Shown one piece after another: positions 32,331 through 41,777 of a stretch of 52,800 nt of DNA. The notes under the pieces are model-generated. The model ran no database searches. It was given only the letters and a program-made list of their open reading frames with translations, and had not been told where the DNA came from. The DNA is from CAZQGO01 sp964593065 (GTDB lineage Bacteria; Oederibacteriota; JAAXVQ01): NCBI GenBank assembly GCA_964593065.1, contig CAZQGO010000021.1, positions 1-52,800 on the forward strand, read 5' to 3'. How positions within the stretch are numbered: position 1 is the stretch's first letter; every line of letters begins with the position of its first letter. The position numbers and the translations under genes are program-made.

Positions 32331-33178
32331 TCCGCCCGGATGAAACCGTGCGGCTGGGCGCCTCCTGGATCCAGCACGGGATCTACAACAACCGCGTCTA
32401 CCTCATGAAACTGGCGGCCGGAGAGGCCGGCGACGTCGCCGCCAAGCTCGACCGCCTGGCGGCCCGCCGGGGCTACGGCAAGATCTTCGCGAAGATCCCG
32501 GCCGCGAGCGCCGGACCTTTCCTGCAGCGGGGTTATGCGCGGGAAGCCGTGGTGCCCGGTTTCTACGGGAAGGGGCGGGACGGCTGGTTCCTGGCCAAGT
32601 ACTTCGATCCGGACCGGAGCCAGCTGTCGCGCGCGGACCGGAGCCAGATTAAAAAGATCCTGGCCCTCGCCCGCGCGCCCGCGTCTCCGGACGCTTCGCC
32701 CCTGCCCGAGGGCTACGTCCTGTCCCCGGCGCGCGCCGAGGACGCGGACGACCTGGCGCGGCTGTACCGCGACGTCTTCCCCACCTATCCCTTCCCCATC
32801 CGCGATCCCGCCTACCTCGTCCGGGCCATGGCCACGCACGCGGACTATGTGCTGGTGCGCCGGCGGCGCCGGGTCGTGGCCGCGGCGTCGGCCGAGCGCG
32901 ACGACGACTACGGTCATGCGGAGCTTACGGATTTCGCCACGCGCCCCAGGCACCGCGGGCGCGGACTGGCCACGCACCTGCTGCGCCTCATGGAGGAACG
33001 GGCGCGCCGCCGGGGCCTGCGCCTGGGCTACACCATCGCCCGCGCGCTCTCGCCCGGCGTCAACCGGCTGTTCGCCTCGGCCGGTTACCGGTTCGCCGGC
33101 ACCCTGCTCAACAACACCAACATCGCGGGCCGGATCGAAAGCATGAACGTGTGGTACAAGCTGCTGGGGCGGGCGTGA
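32327..33178 (+). CDS. ablB: Beta-lysine N6-acetyltransferase (GNAT)
   Basis: 283 residues. The C-terminal half is a GNAT domain with the acetyl-CoA loop RHRGRGLATHLL and the helix following it; the N-terminal 130 residues are the AblB-specific region (IYNNRVYLMKL, YGKIFAKIP). It acetylates beta-lysine to N6-acetyl-beta-lysine, a compatible solute known from methanogens and some bacteria. GTG start overlaps the symporter stop. A 14-bp direct repeat CGGACCGGAGCCAG occurs twice near 32611-32650 and encodes the repeated DRSQ. Confidence 0.9.
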   Translation: MIRPDETVRLGASWIQHGIYNNRVYLMKLAAGEAGDVAAKLDRLAARRGYGKIFAKIPAASAGPFLQRGYAREAVVPGFYGKGRDGWFLAKYFDPDRSQLSRADRSQIKKILALARAPASPDASPLPEGYVLSPARAEDADDLARLYRDVFPTYPFPIRDPAYLVRAMATHADYVLVRRRRRVVAAASAERDDDYGHAELTDFATRPRHRGRGLATHLLRLMEERARRRGLRLGYTIARALSPGVNRLFASAGYRFAGTLLNNTNIAGRIESMNVWYKLLGRA

Positions 33179-33217
33179 ACGCGGCCGGAAACGGCGGGGT
33201 CAAAAATCCTGCGAATT

Positions 33218-33931
33218 CTATCGGGAGCCGGTCTGTGTTTCTCCTCCAGGCGGCGGGAGGTCGTCGTCCGGAGCTTCTTCGCCGGGCTGTCCCGGAGCCG
33301 CGGCCTCCTCGGGGAAGGCCAGTTCGTCGGAAATTTCCAGGAGAACATTTTCCGGCGCCAAGCTGACGCCGTACCGTTTTTCCGCTGCGGCCACGTCCCG
33401 GGCGTAGCGGTCTTCCACGCGCAGGCACACCGTGCCGGTCTGCTGCGAATCCGCCATGGCTTTCTCGATGAGGCCGAGGACGGAACCGGCGTTCGGATCC
33501 TTCTCCGGTCCGGTCCAGCGGATGTTGATATCCCCCAGGTAATACGTCCCGTGCCCCGGTTCGAGGCGAAAAACGTTGCTGTCCGGCGCCAGGTTGAAAT
33601 TGGCCTCATGGGACCACTGCGGCGGCCGGCAGCGCAGGCGCGAAAGATAATACTCGCCCAGCGGCAGCCTGACCGCCAGCAGGCCGGCGGCGTCCAAAGC
33701 GTAGGCGGTGGGCAAGGCCGGGCCGGTAGGTTGGTACTGGGCCATGCGGGCGTTCCGTTTTTGAAAGACCAGGCTCGTCCGGGCCGTCACCGTGGCGCCG
33801 TTGTAGGTCACCGTCACCCTGCCGAGCACGATGGCTTCCCGGGAACTGTGCCGGATCCCCGGGATCGGCCCCGGCGTGGCGCAGCCGGCGAGGACCGCCA
33901 GGACCGGAATCCATCCCAGAAACGTTTTCAT
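33218..33931 (-). CDS. Predicted lipoprotein of unknown function
   Basis: 237 residues with a lipoprotein signal (MKTFLGWIPVLAVLAGC, lipid Cys C17). The mature part is beta-rich with LPLGEYYLSRLRC and GTYYLGDINIRW, a pattern of small carbohydrate-binding or carboxypeptidase-regulatory-like domains in surface lipoproteins. The C-terminus is Pro/Glu-rich and probably disordered. Start chosen at 33929-33931 because it begins the lipobox peptide. Convergent with ablB. I do not recognise the family. Confidence 0.75.
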   Translation of the reverse strand: MKTFLGWIPVLAVLAGCATPGPIPGIRHSSREAIVLGRVTVTYNGATVTARTSLVFQKRNARMAQYQPTGPALPTAYALDAAGLLAVRLPLGEYYLSRLRCRPPQWSHEANFNLAPDSNVFRLEPGHGTYYLGDINIRWTGPEKDPNAGSVLGLIEKAMADSQQTGTVCLRVEDRYARDVAAAEKRYGVSLAPENVLLEISDELAFPEEAAAPGQPGEEAPDDDLPPPGGETQTGSR

Positions 33932-34130
33932 GTCCGCACCTTTCTCCGGCCCGCGGCGCCGCGCGGACTGCGCCGCGGAAGGCCTGGTATGAAAAGGATT
34001 CGTCCGCAGGAGCTTCCTTGCGGATATGATCCGGCGCGCCGGGAAAAATATCAAGATTTTCCTTTAATATTCTCCGCGTCCCCGGCTATGATAATCCGGC
34101 AGCGGGCTTTTTTCCGCGGGAGGAGCGGTC

Positions 34131-35141
34131 TTGAACACCATCGAAGTGCAGGACTTGACGAAAATTTACCCCGGCGGCATCCAGGCGGTCCGGGGCGTCA
34201 CGTTTTCCGTGACCGCGGGGGAAATCTTCGGCTTCCTGGGGCCCAACGGCGCCGGCAAATCCACCACCATCATGATGCTCACCACCCTGTTGCGCATCAC
34301 CTCCGGCACGGCGCTGGTCGGCGGCCATGACGTCTCCCGGGAGCCGGTCCGGGTCAGGCAGAGCATCGGCTACGTCTCCCAGGACCTGGCCGTGGACGAC
34401 AACCTGAGCGGCTGGGAAAACATGCTCCTCCAGGCCAAGTTTTACGGCCTGACCCAGGCCCAAATCCAGGAGCGGCTGCCCGAGGTCCTGGCCATGGTCA
34501 ACCTCACCGAGCGGGCGCGCGACCTGGTGGAAACCTATTCGGGCGGCATGCGCAAGCGGCTCGACATCGCGGAGGGCCTGATCCACCGGCCGCAAATACT
34601 GTTTTTGGACGAACCGACCCTGGGCCTCGACATCCAGACCCGGAGCGAGATCTGGAAATACATCGCCCGCCTGCGGGAAGAGGTCGGGATGACGATTTTC
34701 CTGACGACGCACTACATGGACGAGGCCGACCGCCTGTGCGACCGCATCGCGATCATCGACCGCGGCCTGATCAAGGCCGTGGACACCCCCGCCCGCCTGA
34801 AGCAGGAAATCGGCGGGGACCTCATCGCCCTCTCCCTGGAAGGCCCGCCCGCGGACCTCGGACGGGCCGTGGCGGCCATGGCGGCCCTGCCCGGAGTCCG
34901 GCAGGTGAAACCCCAGGGCAACCAGCAGCTGGTCGTGGCCGAAAACGGCGAAGCCTTGGTGCCCCGGATCTTCGAAGCCGTCCGCCCGTTCGAGGTGAAA
35001 ATCACCAGCCTGGCGCTCAAGCGGCCCAGCTTGGACGACGTGTACCTGCACTTCACCGGGCGCGGATTGCGCGACGAACAGGAAAGCAGCAAGGAGGAGG
35101 CCATGCGGCGCAGGCTGATCATGAGGAGGACCCGGAGATGA
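34131..35141 (+). CDS. ABC-2 exporter ATP-binding protein (DrrA-type)
   Basis: 336-residue ABC ATPase. Walker A GPNGAGKST, Q-loop SQDL, signature YSGGMRKRLDIA, Walker B ILFLDEPT, His switch TTHYMDEADRL. The C-terminal 110 residues are the regulatory extension of the DrrA/CcmA group. The start is TTG at 34131, 7 nt after AGGAG. The stop overlaps the permease start (ATGA). Exports drugs or lipids in related systems; substrate here unknown. Confidence 0.93.
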   Translation: MNTIEVQDLTKIYPGGIQAVRGVTFSVTAGEIFGFLGPNGAGKSTTIMMLTTLLRITSGTALVGGHDVSREPVRVRQSIGYVSQDLAVDDNLSGWENMLLQAKFYGLTQAQIQERLPEVLAMVNLTERARDLVETYSGGMRKRLDIAEGLIHRPQILFLDEPTLGLDIQTRSEIWKYIARLREEVGMTIFLTTHYMDEADRLCDRIAIIDRGLIKAVDTPARLKQEIGGDLIALSLEGPPADLGRAVAAMAALPGVRQVKPQGNQQLVVAENGEALVPRIFEAVRPFEVKITSLALKRPSLDDVYLHFTGRGLRDEQESSKEEAMRRRLIMRRTRR

Positions 35142-35962
35142 CCCGCGGTCTGAAATTTTTCCGCGACGTGTATTACGTGTATTGGCGGGAAATACGCCAT
35201 TTCTGGATGCAGAAGGCCCGCGTGGTGGTGTCGTTCTTCCAGCCCCTGGTGTGGTTCGTCCTGATGGGCAGCACCATGAACAACCTCACCGGGAGCCTCG
35301 TCAACGGTTCCGCCCTCAACCACGCCCAGCTCACCCAAAAAATCCTGGACGGCGCGCCCAACTACATGACCTACGTCGTCGGCGGCATCGTGGCCATGAC
35401 CACGCTGTTTGGCGGCATCTTCGGCGGCACCACCGTGGTCTGGGACCGGCGCCTGGGCTTCCTGAATAAAATGCTCGCGGCCCCCATCAGCCACGCCGCC
35501 ATCCCGCTCGGCAAGATGCTGGCCGTCGCCCTGCAGGCCCTGCTGCAGGTGGCGGTGATCCTGCTGCTCGCCTCCCTCTTCGGCGTGCAGTACCGCACGG
35601 GAGCCTTGGGCGTGGCCGTCATCCTGCTCATCGCGGCCCTGTTCAGCCTGGGCATGTCGGGCCTCTCCCTGGCGCTGGGCGCGCGCATCAAGTCGGTGGA
35701 GTCGCTCTTCGCCATCATGAACGTGCTGACCATGCCCCTGATCTTCAGCAGCCCCGCCATGTTTCCCGCCCGCGCCATGCCCGGCTGGCTGCAGACCATT
35801 TCCGCCTGGAACCCCGTGACCTACGTCCTGCTGCCGATCCGGGCCCTGGTTTACAAGGGCTGGGTGTGGTCCGACTTGGCCTGCGGCGGGGGCATCGTGC
35901 TCCTGTTCGCCCTGGCGACCTCCGCCGTGGCGGTGTCCCAATTCCGCAAAAGCATCGCGTGA
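35138..35962 (+). CDS. ABC-2 type permease
   Basis: 274 residues with six helices. Contains the family segments WDRRLGFLNKMLAAPISHAAIPLGK and SSPAMFPARAMPGWLQTISAWNPVTYV typical of DrrB-like permeases. Starts in overlap with the ATPase gene; together they form a two-gene exporter operon. It ends 11 nt before the convergent cardiolipin synthase-like gene. Confidence 0.92.
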   Translation: MTRGLKFFRDVYYVYWREIRHFWMQKARVVVSFFQPLVWFVLMGSTMNNLTGSLVNGSALNHAQLTQKILDGAPNYMTYVVGGIVAMTTLFGGIFGGTTVVWDRRLGFLNKMLAAPISHAAIPLGKMLAVALQALLQVAVILLLASLFGVQYRTGALGVAVILLIAALFSLGMSGLSLALGARIKSVESLFAIMNVLTMPLIFSSPAMFPARAMPGWLQTISAWNPVTYVLLPIRALVYKGWVWSDLACGGGIVLLFALATSAVAVSQFRKSIA

Positions 35963-35972
35963 GGCGCTGAGC

Positions 35973-37439
35973 CTACAGCAACGGCGCCAGCAGGCGGGCC
36001 AGGGAATGGCCCAGGCGCGTCAGGGGTTGCAGGCGGCGGTAACTATCCAGGGTGATTTCCCGGGCCCCTACCTGGTCCCGCAGGAACTGCCGCTTGACCT
36101 CCTGCGCGAGCGTGGCGTCGTAGATCAGGGTGTTGAGCTCGTAATTCAGGCTGAAGCTGCGCAGGTCCATGTTCGCCGTGCCCACCGAGCAGATTTCCCC
36201 GTCCACGCTGAGCGTCTTGGAGTGCAGGAACCCCCTCCGGTACTGGAAGACGCGCACGCCGGCCTCCAGCAGTTCGCCGAAATACGTGGTGGCCGACCAG
36301 AACGGCAGCCAGCGGTCCGGGTTGCCGGTGATCATGAGCCGGACGTCCAGGCCCCGCAGGCCGGCGGTCTTTAAGGCCATCTGGATGCTGGGATCGGGAA
36401 TGAAATAGGGGCTTTGGATGTGCACCGAGCGCACGGCGGAGGTGATGAGCCCGAAATACAGTTGCTTGATGGAGTCCCAATGGGAGTCCGGCCCGGAGGT
36501 GATGATCTGGAGCGGCACGCGTCCGCCGCGCGCCGGGCGGCGGTCGATCGCCCGGAAATAGTTCTGCCCGAACAGGTCCTCATGGGTGGTGTTGTACCAG
36601 TCCACCGCGAACACCGCCTGCAGGATGGGCAGGACCGGTCCCTCGAGGCGCAGGTGCGCGTCCCGCCAGAAGGCGAAGCGCCTGCCGCCGTCCGCGTATT
36701 CCTGGCCCATGTTCATGCCGCCGGTGTAGGCGATCCGGCCGTCGATGATCACGATCTTGCGGTGATTGCGGTAATTCAGGGTGTGCAATTTCAGGGGCGA
36801 GAGAAAATTGTAATATTTGTAGACGCGCACGCCGGCACGGCGAAGTTCCCGGATGTACCTGCCGCCCAGCCCCAGGCTGCCGAAGGAATCGATCAGGATC
36901 AGCACCCGGACTCCCCGCCGGGCCTTGGCGATGAGAAGCTCCTGGATCCGGCGCGTCAGGGCGTCGTTGCGCCAGATGAAATACTCCATGAAAATGTAGG
37001 CCTCCGCCGCGGCCAGGTCCCGCAGCAGGGCCGCGAACTTTTCACGCCCGTCGTGGAAGAGCTGCACGCGGTTGGATACGGTCAGCACGGCCTTCGAATT
37101 CCGGAGCAGGAGCTTGACCAGCTCGAGCTTGTATTTCGGCTGCTCCCAGAATTTCCGGTGCCGGAGCAGGTGCTGCCGTTGTTCCCGCAGGAGGACCGGC
37201 AGGTATTTTTGCAGGGCTTTTTCGCCGAATTCCTGGTCCAGCTGTTTGTTCTTGGGATGCTTGCGCCAGTTCCGGCCCAGGAAAAAATAGATGACGAACC
37301 CGACGATGGGGAGCAGGATGAACAGCAGCAGCCAGGCCATGGTCGTCGCCGGCTCGCGATTGTCCAGGAGCAGGTACAAGGCGGCGATGGCCAGGTAGGC
37401 GTAAAACAGGACGTCGATCCAGAAATGAATGTCCGACAC
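35973..37439 (-). CDS. cls: Cardiolipin synthase-like phospholipase D enzyme
   Basis: 488 residues from the GTG at 37437-37439 (GGAGGCGGAAGG upstream). Two N-terminal membrane helices (WIDVLFYAYLAIAALYLLL and WLLLFILLPIVGFVIYFFLG) are followed by two PLD domains with HKD motifs: NHRKIVIID and FLHSKTLSVDG. It makes cardiolipin from phosphatidylglycerol in the inner membrane. Length and layout match bacterial ClsA. Conservative frame starts extend upstream to 37547, but without a ribosome site. Confidence 0.92.
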   Translation of the reverse strand: MSDIHFWIDVLFYAYLAIAALYLLLDNREPATTMAWLLLFILLPIVGFVIYFFLGRNWRKHPKNKQLDQEFGEKALQKYLPVLLREQRQHLLRHRKFWEQPKYKLELVKLLLRNSKAVLTVSNRVQLFHDGREKFAALLRDLAAAEAYIFMEYFIWRNDALTRRIQELLIAKARRGVRVLILIDSFGSLGLGGRYIRELRRAGVRVYKYYNFLSPLKLHTLNYRNHRKIVIIDGRIAYTGGMNMGQEYADGGRRFAFWRDAHLRLEGPVLPILQAVFAVDWYNTTHEDLFGQNYFRAIDRRPARGGRVPLQIITSGPDSHWDSIKQLYFGLITSAVRSVHIQSPYFIPDPSIQMALKTAGLRGLDVRLMITGNPDRWLPFWSATTYFGELLEAGVRVFQYRRGFLHSKTLSVDGEICSVGTANMDLRSFSLNYELNTLIYDATLAQEVKRQFLRDQVGAREITLDSYRRLQPLTRLGHSLARLLAPLL

Positions 37440-37561
37440 CAACCCTTCCGCCTCCTTCCCCGCCTGCCGCGCTGGGGACGCGTTGCCGCCGCGCTTATTG
37501 TATAGGCCGCAACGCGGGGATACAAGCGGGAAAACCCGCCCCGGCATCCCCGTGAAAAGCG

Positions 37562-37590
37562 TTGCAGTTTGCCCGTTTTTCGATTATTCT
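37562..37590 (+). promoter_or_regulatory. Predicted promoter of the phosphoesterase-kinase pair
   Basis: TTGCAG (37562-37567), 17-nt spacer, TATTCT (37585-37590), about 50 nt before the phosphoesterase start. Confidence 0.4.
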
Positions 37591-37641
37591 TGAGAGGATT
37601 GCGCTTCGTCAGGCACCGGCCCGAGCGCCAAGGGGTTTTTC

Positions 37642-38436
37642 ATGCGTTTGCTCGCCCACATTTCCGACCTGCATTTCGGCACCGAGGCGCCGGAGGTGCG
37701 GGACGCGCTGGCGCGCGATCTGAAAAAAGCCGGCCCGCACGTGATCCTGGTCAGCGGCGACATCACCCAGCGCGCCCGCGCCACGCAATTCGCCCGGGCG
37801 GCGGAATTCCTGAATCAGTTCCAGGCGCCGAAACTGGTCGTCCCGGGCAATCACGACCTGCCGCTGCTGAATCTCCACCGCCGCCTGATCAATCCCCTGG
37901 CCCAATATCATTATTATTTCCCCTCGGTCGCCGAAACCGACTACGTGGACGACGAGCTCGCGATCCTCGGCCTGAATTCCACCCGCCGGCTGCGCATCCG
38001 CCGCGGGCAGCTGTCGCGGCGCCAGCTCGAATACATGCGCCGGTTCTTCTGCCGGCACGCCAACCCCCGCTTCCGGGTCTTCATGTCCCACCACCCCTTC
38101 ATGCCCTACCCGCGGCACTTTCCCCGCGATCTGATGATCCGCCGCAAGCAGGCCATCAAGATCCTCGGGGCCTGCCGCGTGCACCTGGTGCTCGGCGGCC
38201 ATTCCCACCGCCTGTTCGTCGTGAACCTGCAGCAGCACTACACCTTCCTGGATCGCCCCATGGTGATGGCGCAGGCCGGGACCGCGATTTCCCGGCGGAC
38301 CTTCAGCCGTCCCCAGGCCTACAACCTGATCAGCGTCCGCGCCCGCCATTTCACGGTCGAGACGCGGGCCTACCTGGCGGGCCACTTCGCGCGCACGGAG
38401 CTGCATATCTTCCCGCGCCCCGCCGAAGAGGGTTAA
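37642..38436 (+). CDS. Calcineurin-like metallophosphoesterase
   Basis: 264 residues. All metal-binding motifs of the superfamily are in order: HISDLHFG (D9, H11), LVSGDITQRA, VPGNHDLP, MSHHPF and LGGHSHRL. The class resembles CpdA-like cytoplasmic phosphodiesterases of uncertain substrate. ATG with AAGGGG 7 nt upstream. The next gene, a PfkB kinase, starts 4 nt after its stop, so the two are co-expressed. Confidence 0.92.
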   Translation: MRLLAHISDLHFGTEAPEVRDALARDLKKAGPHVILVSGDITQRARATQFARAAEFLNQFQAPKLVVPGNHDLPLLNLHRRLINPLAQYHYYFPSVAETDYVDDELAILGLNSTRRLRIRRGQLSRRQLEYMRRFFCRHANPRFRVFMSHHPFMPYPRHFPRDLMIRRKQAIKILGACRVHLVLGGHSHRLFVVNLQQHYTFLDRPMVMAQAGTAISRRTFSRPQAYNLISVRARHFTVETRAYLAGHFARTELHIFPRPAEEG

Positions 38437-38440
38437 CCCC

Positions 38441-39349
38441 ATGCCCGAACCCGCGCCCGCTCCGTTCGCCGTTCTGGTTCCCGGCAGCGTGCTGCTCGAC
38501 CACTACGCGGACACGGGGGAGAAATTCCTCGGCGGCGCGGAATTCAATTTCGCCCACCACCTGCACCACCTGCTCGGCGGCGTGGACTTCGCGGCCCGGA
38601 TCGGGCGGGACGAGGCCGGCGCGTACATTCAGGAGGAACTGCGGCGCCGCGACTTCCCGGCGGGGCTGCTGCAGACCGATCCGTCCAAACCCACGAAAAC
38701 CGTGCTGGTGCGGAACGCGGGTTCCGGCGGGCCGACCTTTCTCATCCCCGACGACGTGGCCTCGGAGTTCCTGGAATTCCCGCCGCTCGCCCCCGAGCGG
38801 CTGAAGGCCTACGACCTGGTGTATTTCGGCACCACCCTGCAGCACGGCGCCGCCAGCCGCGCGACCCTGCGCGCCCTGCTGGACCAGTGCTCCGGCTTGA
38901 AGTTCTGCGACTTGAACCTGCGCCCCCCCAAGTACACCGGCGAAATCGTGCGCTGGTCGCTCCAGGCCTGCGACGCGCTGAAAATCAACCAGGAGGAGCT
39001 GGACGCGCTCACGGAGATGTTCGGTCTCCTCGGCACGCGCGAGGAAAAGCTCCGCGTCCTGTCCGAGGAATTTTACATCCCGGAAATCTGCCTGACCCTG
39101 GGGCCGCGCGGCAGCCTCTATTTCCGCCGGGGGCATTTCGACCTGCACAAGGCGCCGCCGGTGAAGGTGGTGGACACGGTGGGGGCCGGGGACGCCTTTT
39201 CGGCGGGCTTGGCGGTCGGCATGCTCGAGGATTGGGAGCCGCAGCGCACGCTGGACTTCGCCTCGGAGCTGGCCGGGGCCGTCTGCGCCTTCCGCGGAGC
39301 CGTGCCGGAACGGCCGGATTTCTACGCGGGGCTGAAAGGCCGGCTGTGA
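38441..39349 (+). CDS. PfkB-family carbohydrate kinase
   Basis: 302-residue ribokinase/PfkB kinase. The C-terminal anion hole and catalytic base motif is DTVGAGDAFSAGLAVG; the N-terminal substrate part has FLGGAEFNFAHHLHHLL, the equivalent of the GG-x-NxA motif. The substrate cannot be read from sequence; fructokinase-like enzymes are closest in look. Co-transcribed with the phosphoesterase gene. Confidence 0.9.
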   Translation: MPEPAPAPFAVLVPGSVLLDHYADTGEKFLGGAEFNFAHHLHHLLGGVDFAARIGRDEAGAYIQEELRRRDFPAGLLQTDPSKPTKTVLVRNAGSGGPTFLIPDDVASEFLEFPPLAPERLKAYDLVYFGTTLQHGAASRATLRALLDQCSGLKFCDLNLRPPKYTGEIVRWSLQACDALKINQEELDALTEMFGLLGTREEKLRVLSEEFYIPEICLTLGPRGSLYFRRGHFDLHKAPPVKVVDTVGAGDAFSAGLAVGMLEDWEPQRTLDFASELAGAVCAFRGAVPERPDFYAGLKGRL

Positions 39350-39362
39350 AGTCCGGGGAGCG

Positions 39363-41078
39363 CTAAGACAGCGGGCGGAAGAGGGACAAGACGGTGTTCT
39401 GGTTGAGCATGCCGAGCAGGCGGCCGGGATCGTCGGCGTCGACCACCGGCAGATAGGTGATGTCCGGATGCCGCCGGAAGATGCGCAGCACCTCGCGCAC
39501 CTTCTGCTCGCCGTGGGCCACGAGCGGGCGGGACTTGACCAGGTCGCCCACGATGATCAGGTTCCCCAGAACCGGTTCGAAAATCATGTCCCGGATGTCC
39601 TGGTAGTCCACCACGCCGATGAAGCGCCCCTGCCGGTCCACCACCGGGAAGCGGTCGTAGCGGCTGTAGGCCACGATCTTGAGAAATTCGTTGAAATGCA
39701 GGTCCGAGCGCACGGTTTCCACGTTCTTGCGCATCACGTGCTTCACCAGGATGTCGGCGGAGTTCTTCAGGCGCTTGTGCGCCGGCACGCCCAGCGCGTC
39801 CCGGAAATGCTCGACCACCTGGTGAAAACCCTCGAAGGCCGTCTGCGGCGCCTTGCGCACGAGGTAGGAGAGCAGCGAGACCTCGCCGGCACGGACCAGG
39901 CCGTGGCGCACGGACAGCGGCCCGGCCATTTCAAAGACGATCAGGGAGCCCAGGATCACGGTTTCCACCGTTTGCCCGCCCGCGTGCCAGGTCCGGGCCA
40001 GGGTCTGGGCCAGGCCGATGGCCACGCCGGCCTGGGCCAGCAGCGTGAAGCCCAGGTATTTCTGCTCATCCTCCCCGAATCCCCCCCAGCGCGTCCCGAG
40101 CCTGCCGCCCAGCAGCTTGCCGGCGATGCGGGCCGCGACGTACGCCAGGCCCAGCAGGCCCACGCGCGTCAAGGTCTCCAGGTGCATGGCGGCCCCGGAG
40201 AGCACGAAAAAGATCACGTACAGGGGGAAATCGATCTGGCGCAGGGCCTTCTGCAGGGATTCGCTCTTGGGGGCCGCGTTCACGAACATGACGCCCAGGG
40301 CGAACACCGCCAGCATGAGGTTCAGGCGCAGGGCGTAGCAGGCGCCGATGACCAGGGCCACGAACCCCAGGGCGAGCAGCTGGAACTCCCGGGGCCGCTC
40401 CAGGCGCTGGCCCCAGATGCCCATGATGAAACCCGCGGCGCCGCCCAGGAGGAAGGGCAGCAGGATGTCGTTGAACACGGCCAGCGGCAGGCTGCCGTGC
40501 AGCATGAAGCTGGAGAGCAGGATGAACCCCACGATCGCGGCCATGTTGTTCAGGCCGATGAGGATCAGCAGGATCTCGGTCATGGGGCCTTCGGCCTCGT
40601 ATTCCCGGATCACGAACAGGGTCGCGGCCGGCGCGGTCGCGATCGCGATGACCCCCAGGAACAAGGCCATGTGGAGGGAAGCCGTGGCGGCGTAGGCCTG
40701 GGTGCGGGCGACGGCCCGGATCAGGAAAAAGTCCACCAGCCCGGTCAGGACCGCCACGAGCAGGAAGGTGGCAACGATCTCGGTTGCGGACAGGACGAGC
40801 AGGCGCCGTCCCCAGCGCTGGAAGCGTTCGGCCCGGCATTCCAGGCCGATGTTGAAGACGATGAGGGCCAGGGCCAGTTCCATGAACACCCGGAAATTTT
40901 CCAGCAGGTCCCAGGTCAGCAGGGGCGGGGTGCCGAGAAGTTCCTGCACGGCCGGCCCGGCCAGAATCCCGGCCAGCAGGTAGCCGGTGACCTTCGGCAC
41001 GCGCACGCGCGTGGCCATGCGCCCCAGGAACAGGGACGCGATGAATACCACCGCCAAGGCAGTGAAGAGCCGGATCAT
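39363..41078 (-). CDS. CPA2-family cation:proton antiporter with two CBS domains
   Basis: 571 residues. The first 385 residues form about 12 helices of the Na+/H+ exchanger family (IGLECRAERFQRWGRR near 100). Residues about 440-570 hold two CBS domains (VKHVMRKNVETVRSD... and VKSRPLVAHGEQKVREVLRI...), which in other transporters bind adenine nucleotides. No RCK/TrkA-N domain is seen. Probably moves Na+ or K+ against protons under nucleotide control (inference). Second gene of a two-gene unit after the four-helix membrane protein. Confidence 0.88.
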   Translation of the reverse strand: MIRLFTALAVVFIASLFLGRMATRVRVPKVTGYLLAGILAGPAVQELLGTPPLLTWDLLENFRVFMELALALIVFNIGLECRAERFQRWGRRLLVLSATEIVATFLLVAVLTGLVDFFLIRAVARTQAYAATASLHMALFLGVIAIATAPAATLFVIREYEAEGPMTEILLILIGLNNMAAIVGFILLSSFMLHGSLPLAVFNDILLPFLLGGAAGFIMGIWGQRLERPREFQLLALGFVALVIGACYALRLNLMLAVFALGVMFVNAAPKSESLQKALRQIDFPLYVIFFVLSGAAMHLETLTRVGLLGLAYVAARIAGKLLGGRLGTRWGGFGEDEQKYLGFTLLAQAGVAIGLAQTLARTWHAGGQTVETVILGSLIVFEMAGPLSVRHGLVRAGEVSLLSYLVRKAPQTAFEGFHQVVEHFRDALGVPAHKRLKNSADILVKHVMRKNVETVRSDLHFNEFLKIVAYSRYDRFPVVDRQGRFIGVVDYQDIRDMIFEPVLGNLIIVGDLVKSRPLVAHGEQKVREVLRIFRRHPDITYLPVVDADDPGRLLGMLNQNTVLSLFRPLS

Positions 41079-41096
41079 GACGGATTGCCTTTCAGC

Positions 41097-41588
41097 CTAT
41101 TCCGCCTGAAAGTAGGTCACGAAGGGCGTCACCAGCAGGATCCCGCCGGACAAAATCGTGGCCGCGGCCACGTACCGGTCCCGCGCGGCCAGCAGGCCCT
41201 GCAGGTTGGCGGACGCGGGATCCCGGGCCAGCGGCGCGGCCACGCGGACCCGCCACAGCATCAGGACCCAAGCCAAGAGCCCGACCAGGATCATCTTCAG
41301 CATGAAGGCCGAGAAGGACACCAGGGTCTGGGCCCTGATGCGGCCGTGGTAAAGGATATGCACGAAGGTGAGCCCGCCGCCGCTCACGGCCAGCAGGACC
41401 AGGAGGTTGAGATAGAGCATGGGATTGACCAGGGAGGCCGTGGCCAGGACGTGTTCGAAGCCGCCGTTCGTGGGGCCGGCCGGCTGACGTTGCCGCTGCA
41501 GGAGCAGCAGCCAGAACAGTCCTCCGGCCATGATGACCTGAGCGAGGTTGTGCACGGCCAAAAGCAGGGCGTACCAAACGTTTTCCAT
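41097..41588 (-). CDS. Four-helix membrane protein of unknown function
   Basis: 163 residues, four transmembrane segments (about 5-30, 55-78, 90-112, 138-158). A His in the first helix (H13) and one in the second loop (FVHILYHG) give it a look of DUF2269/CopD-like haem or copper membrane proteins, but I cannot assign it. ATG at 41586-41588; GGAGG lies close upstream. It precedes the antiporter gene by 18 nt. Confidence 0.7.
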   Translation of the reverse strand: MENVWYALLLAVHNLAQVIMAGGLFWLLLLQRQRQPAGPTNGGFEHVLATASLVNPMLYLNLLVLLAVSGGGLTFVHILYHGRIRAQTLVSFSAFMLKMILVGLLAWVLMLWRVRVAAPLARDPASANLQGLLAARDRYVAAATILSGGILLVTPFVTYFQAE

Positions 41589-41777
41589 GGCGTCCTCCGG
41601 GCGGAAGGGAATATTTTTATGCCCGCATTTTACCATGCCCGCCGCGGGTACACAGCGTAAATTCCCCCGTTCCCTCCGATTCCCCGTCCGCATTTCGTTC
41701 TGGCCTCTTGGGCTTGAATCGGTTAGTCTGTGTTCCCGGCGACAGGACCATTTTACCCCGGGGATTTTGGAGGCAGG

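Noticed and set aside
40066..40839. 257-residue open frame on minus inside the antiporter gene
   Set aside because: Gly/Arg/Pro-rich shadow frame caused by high GC; the antiporter frame has clear membrane helices and CBS domains.
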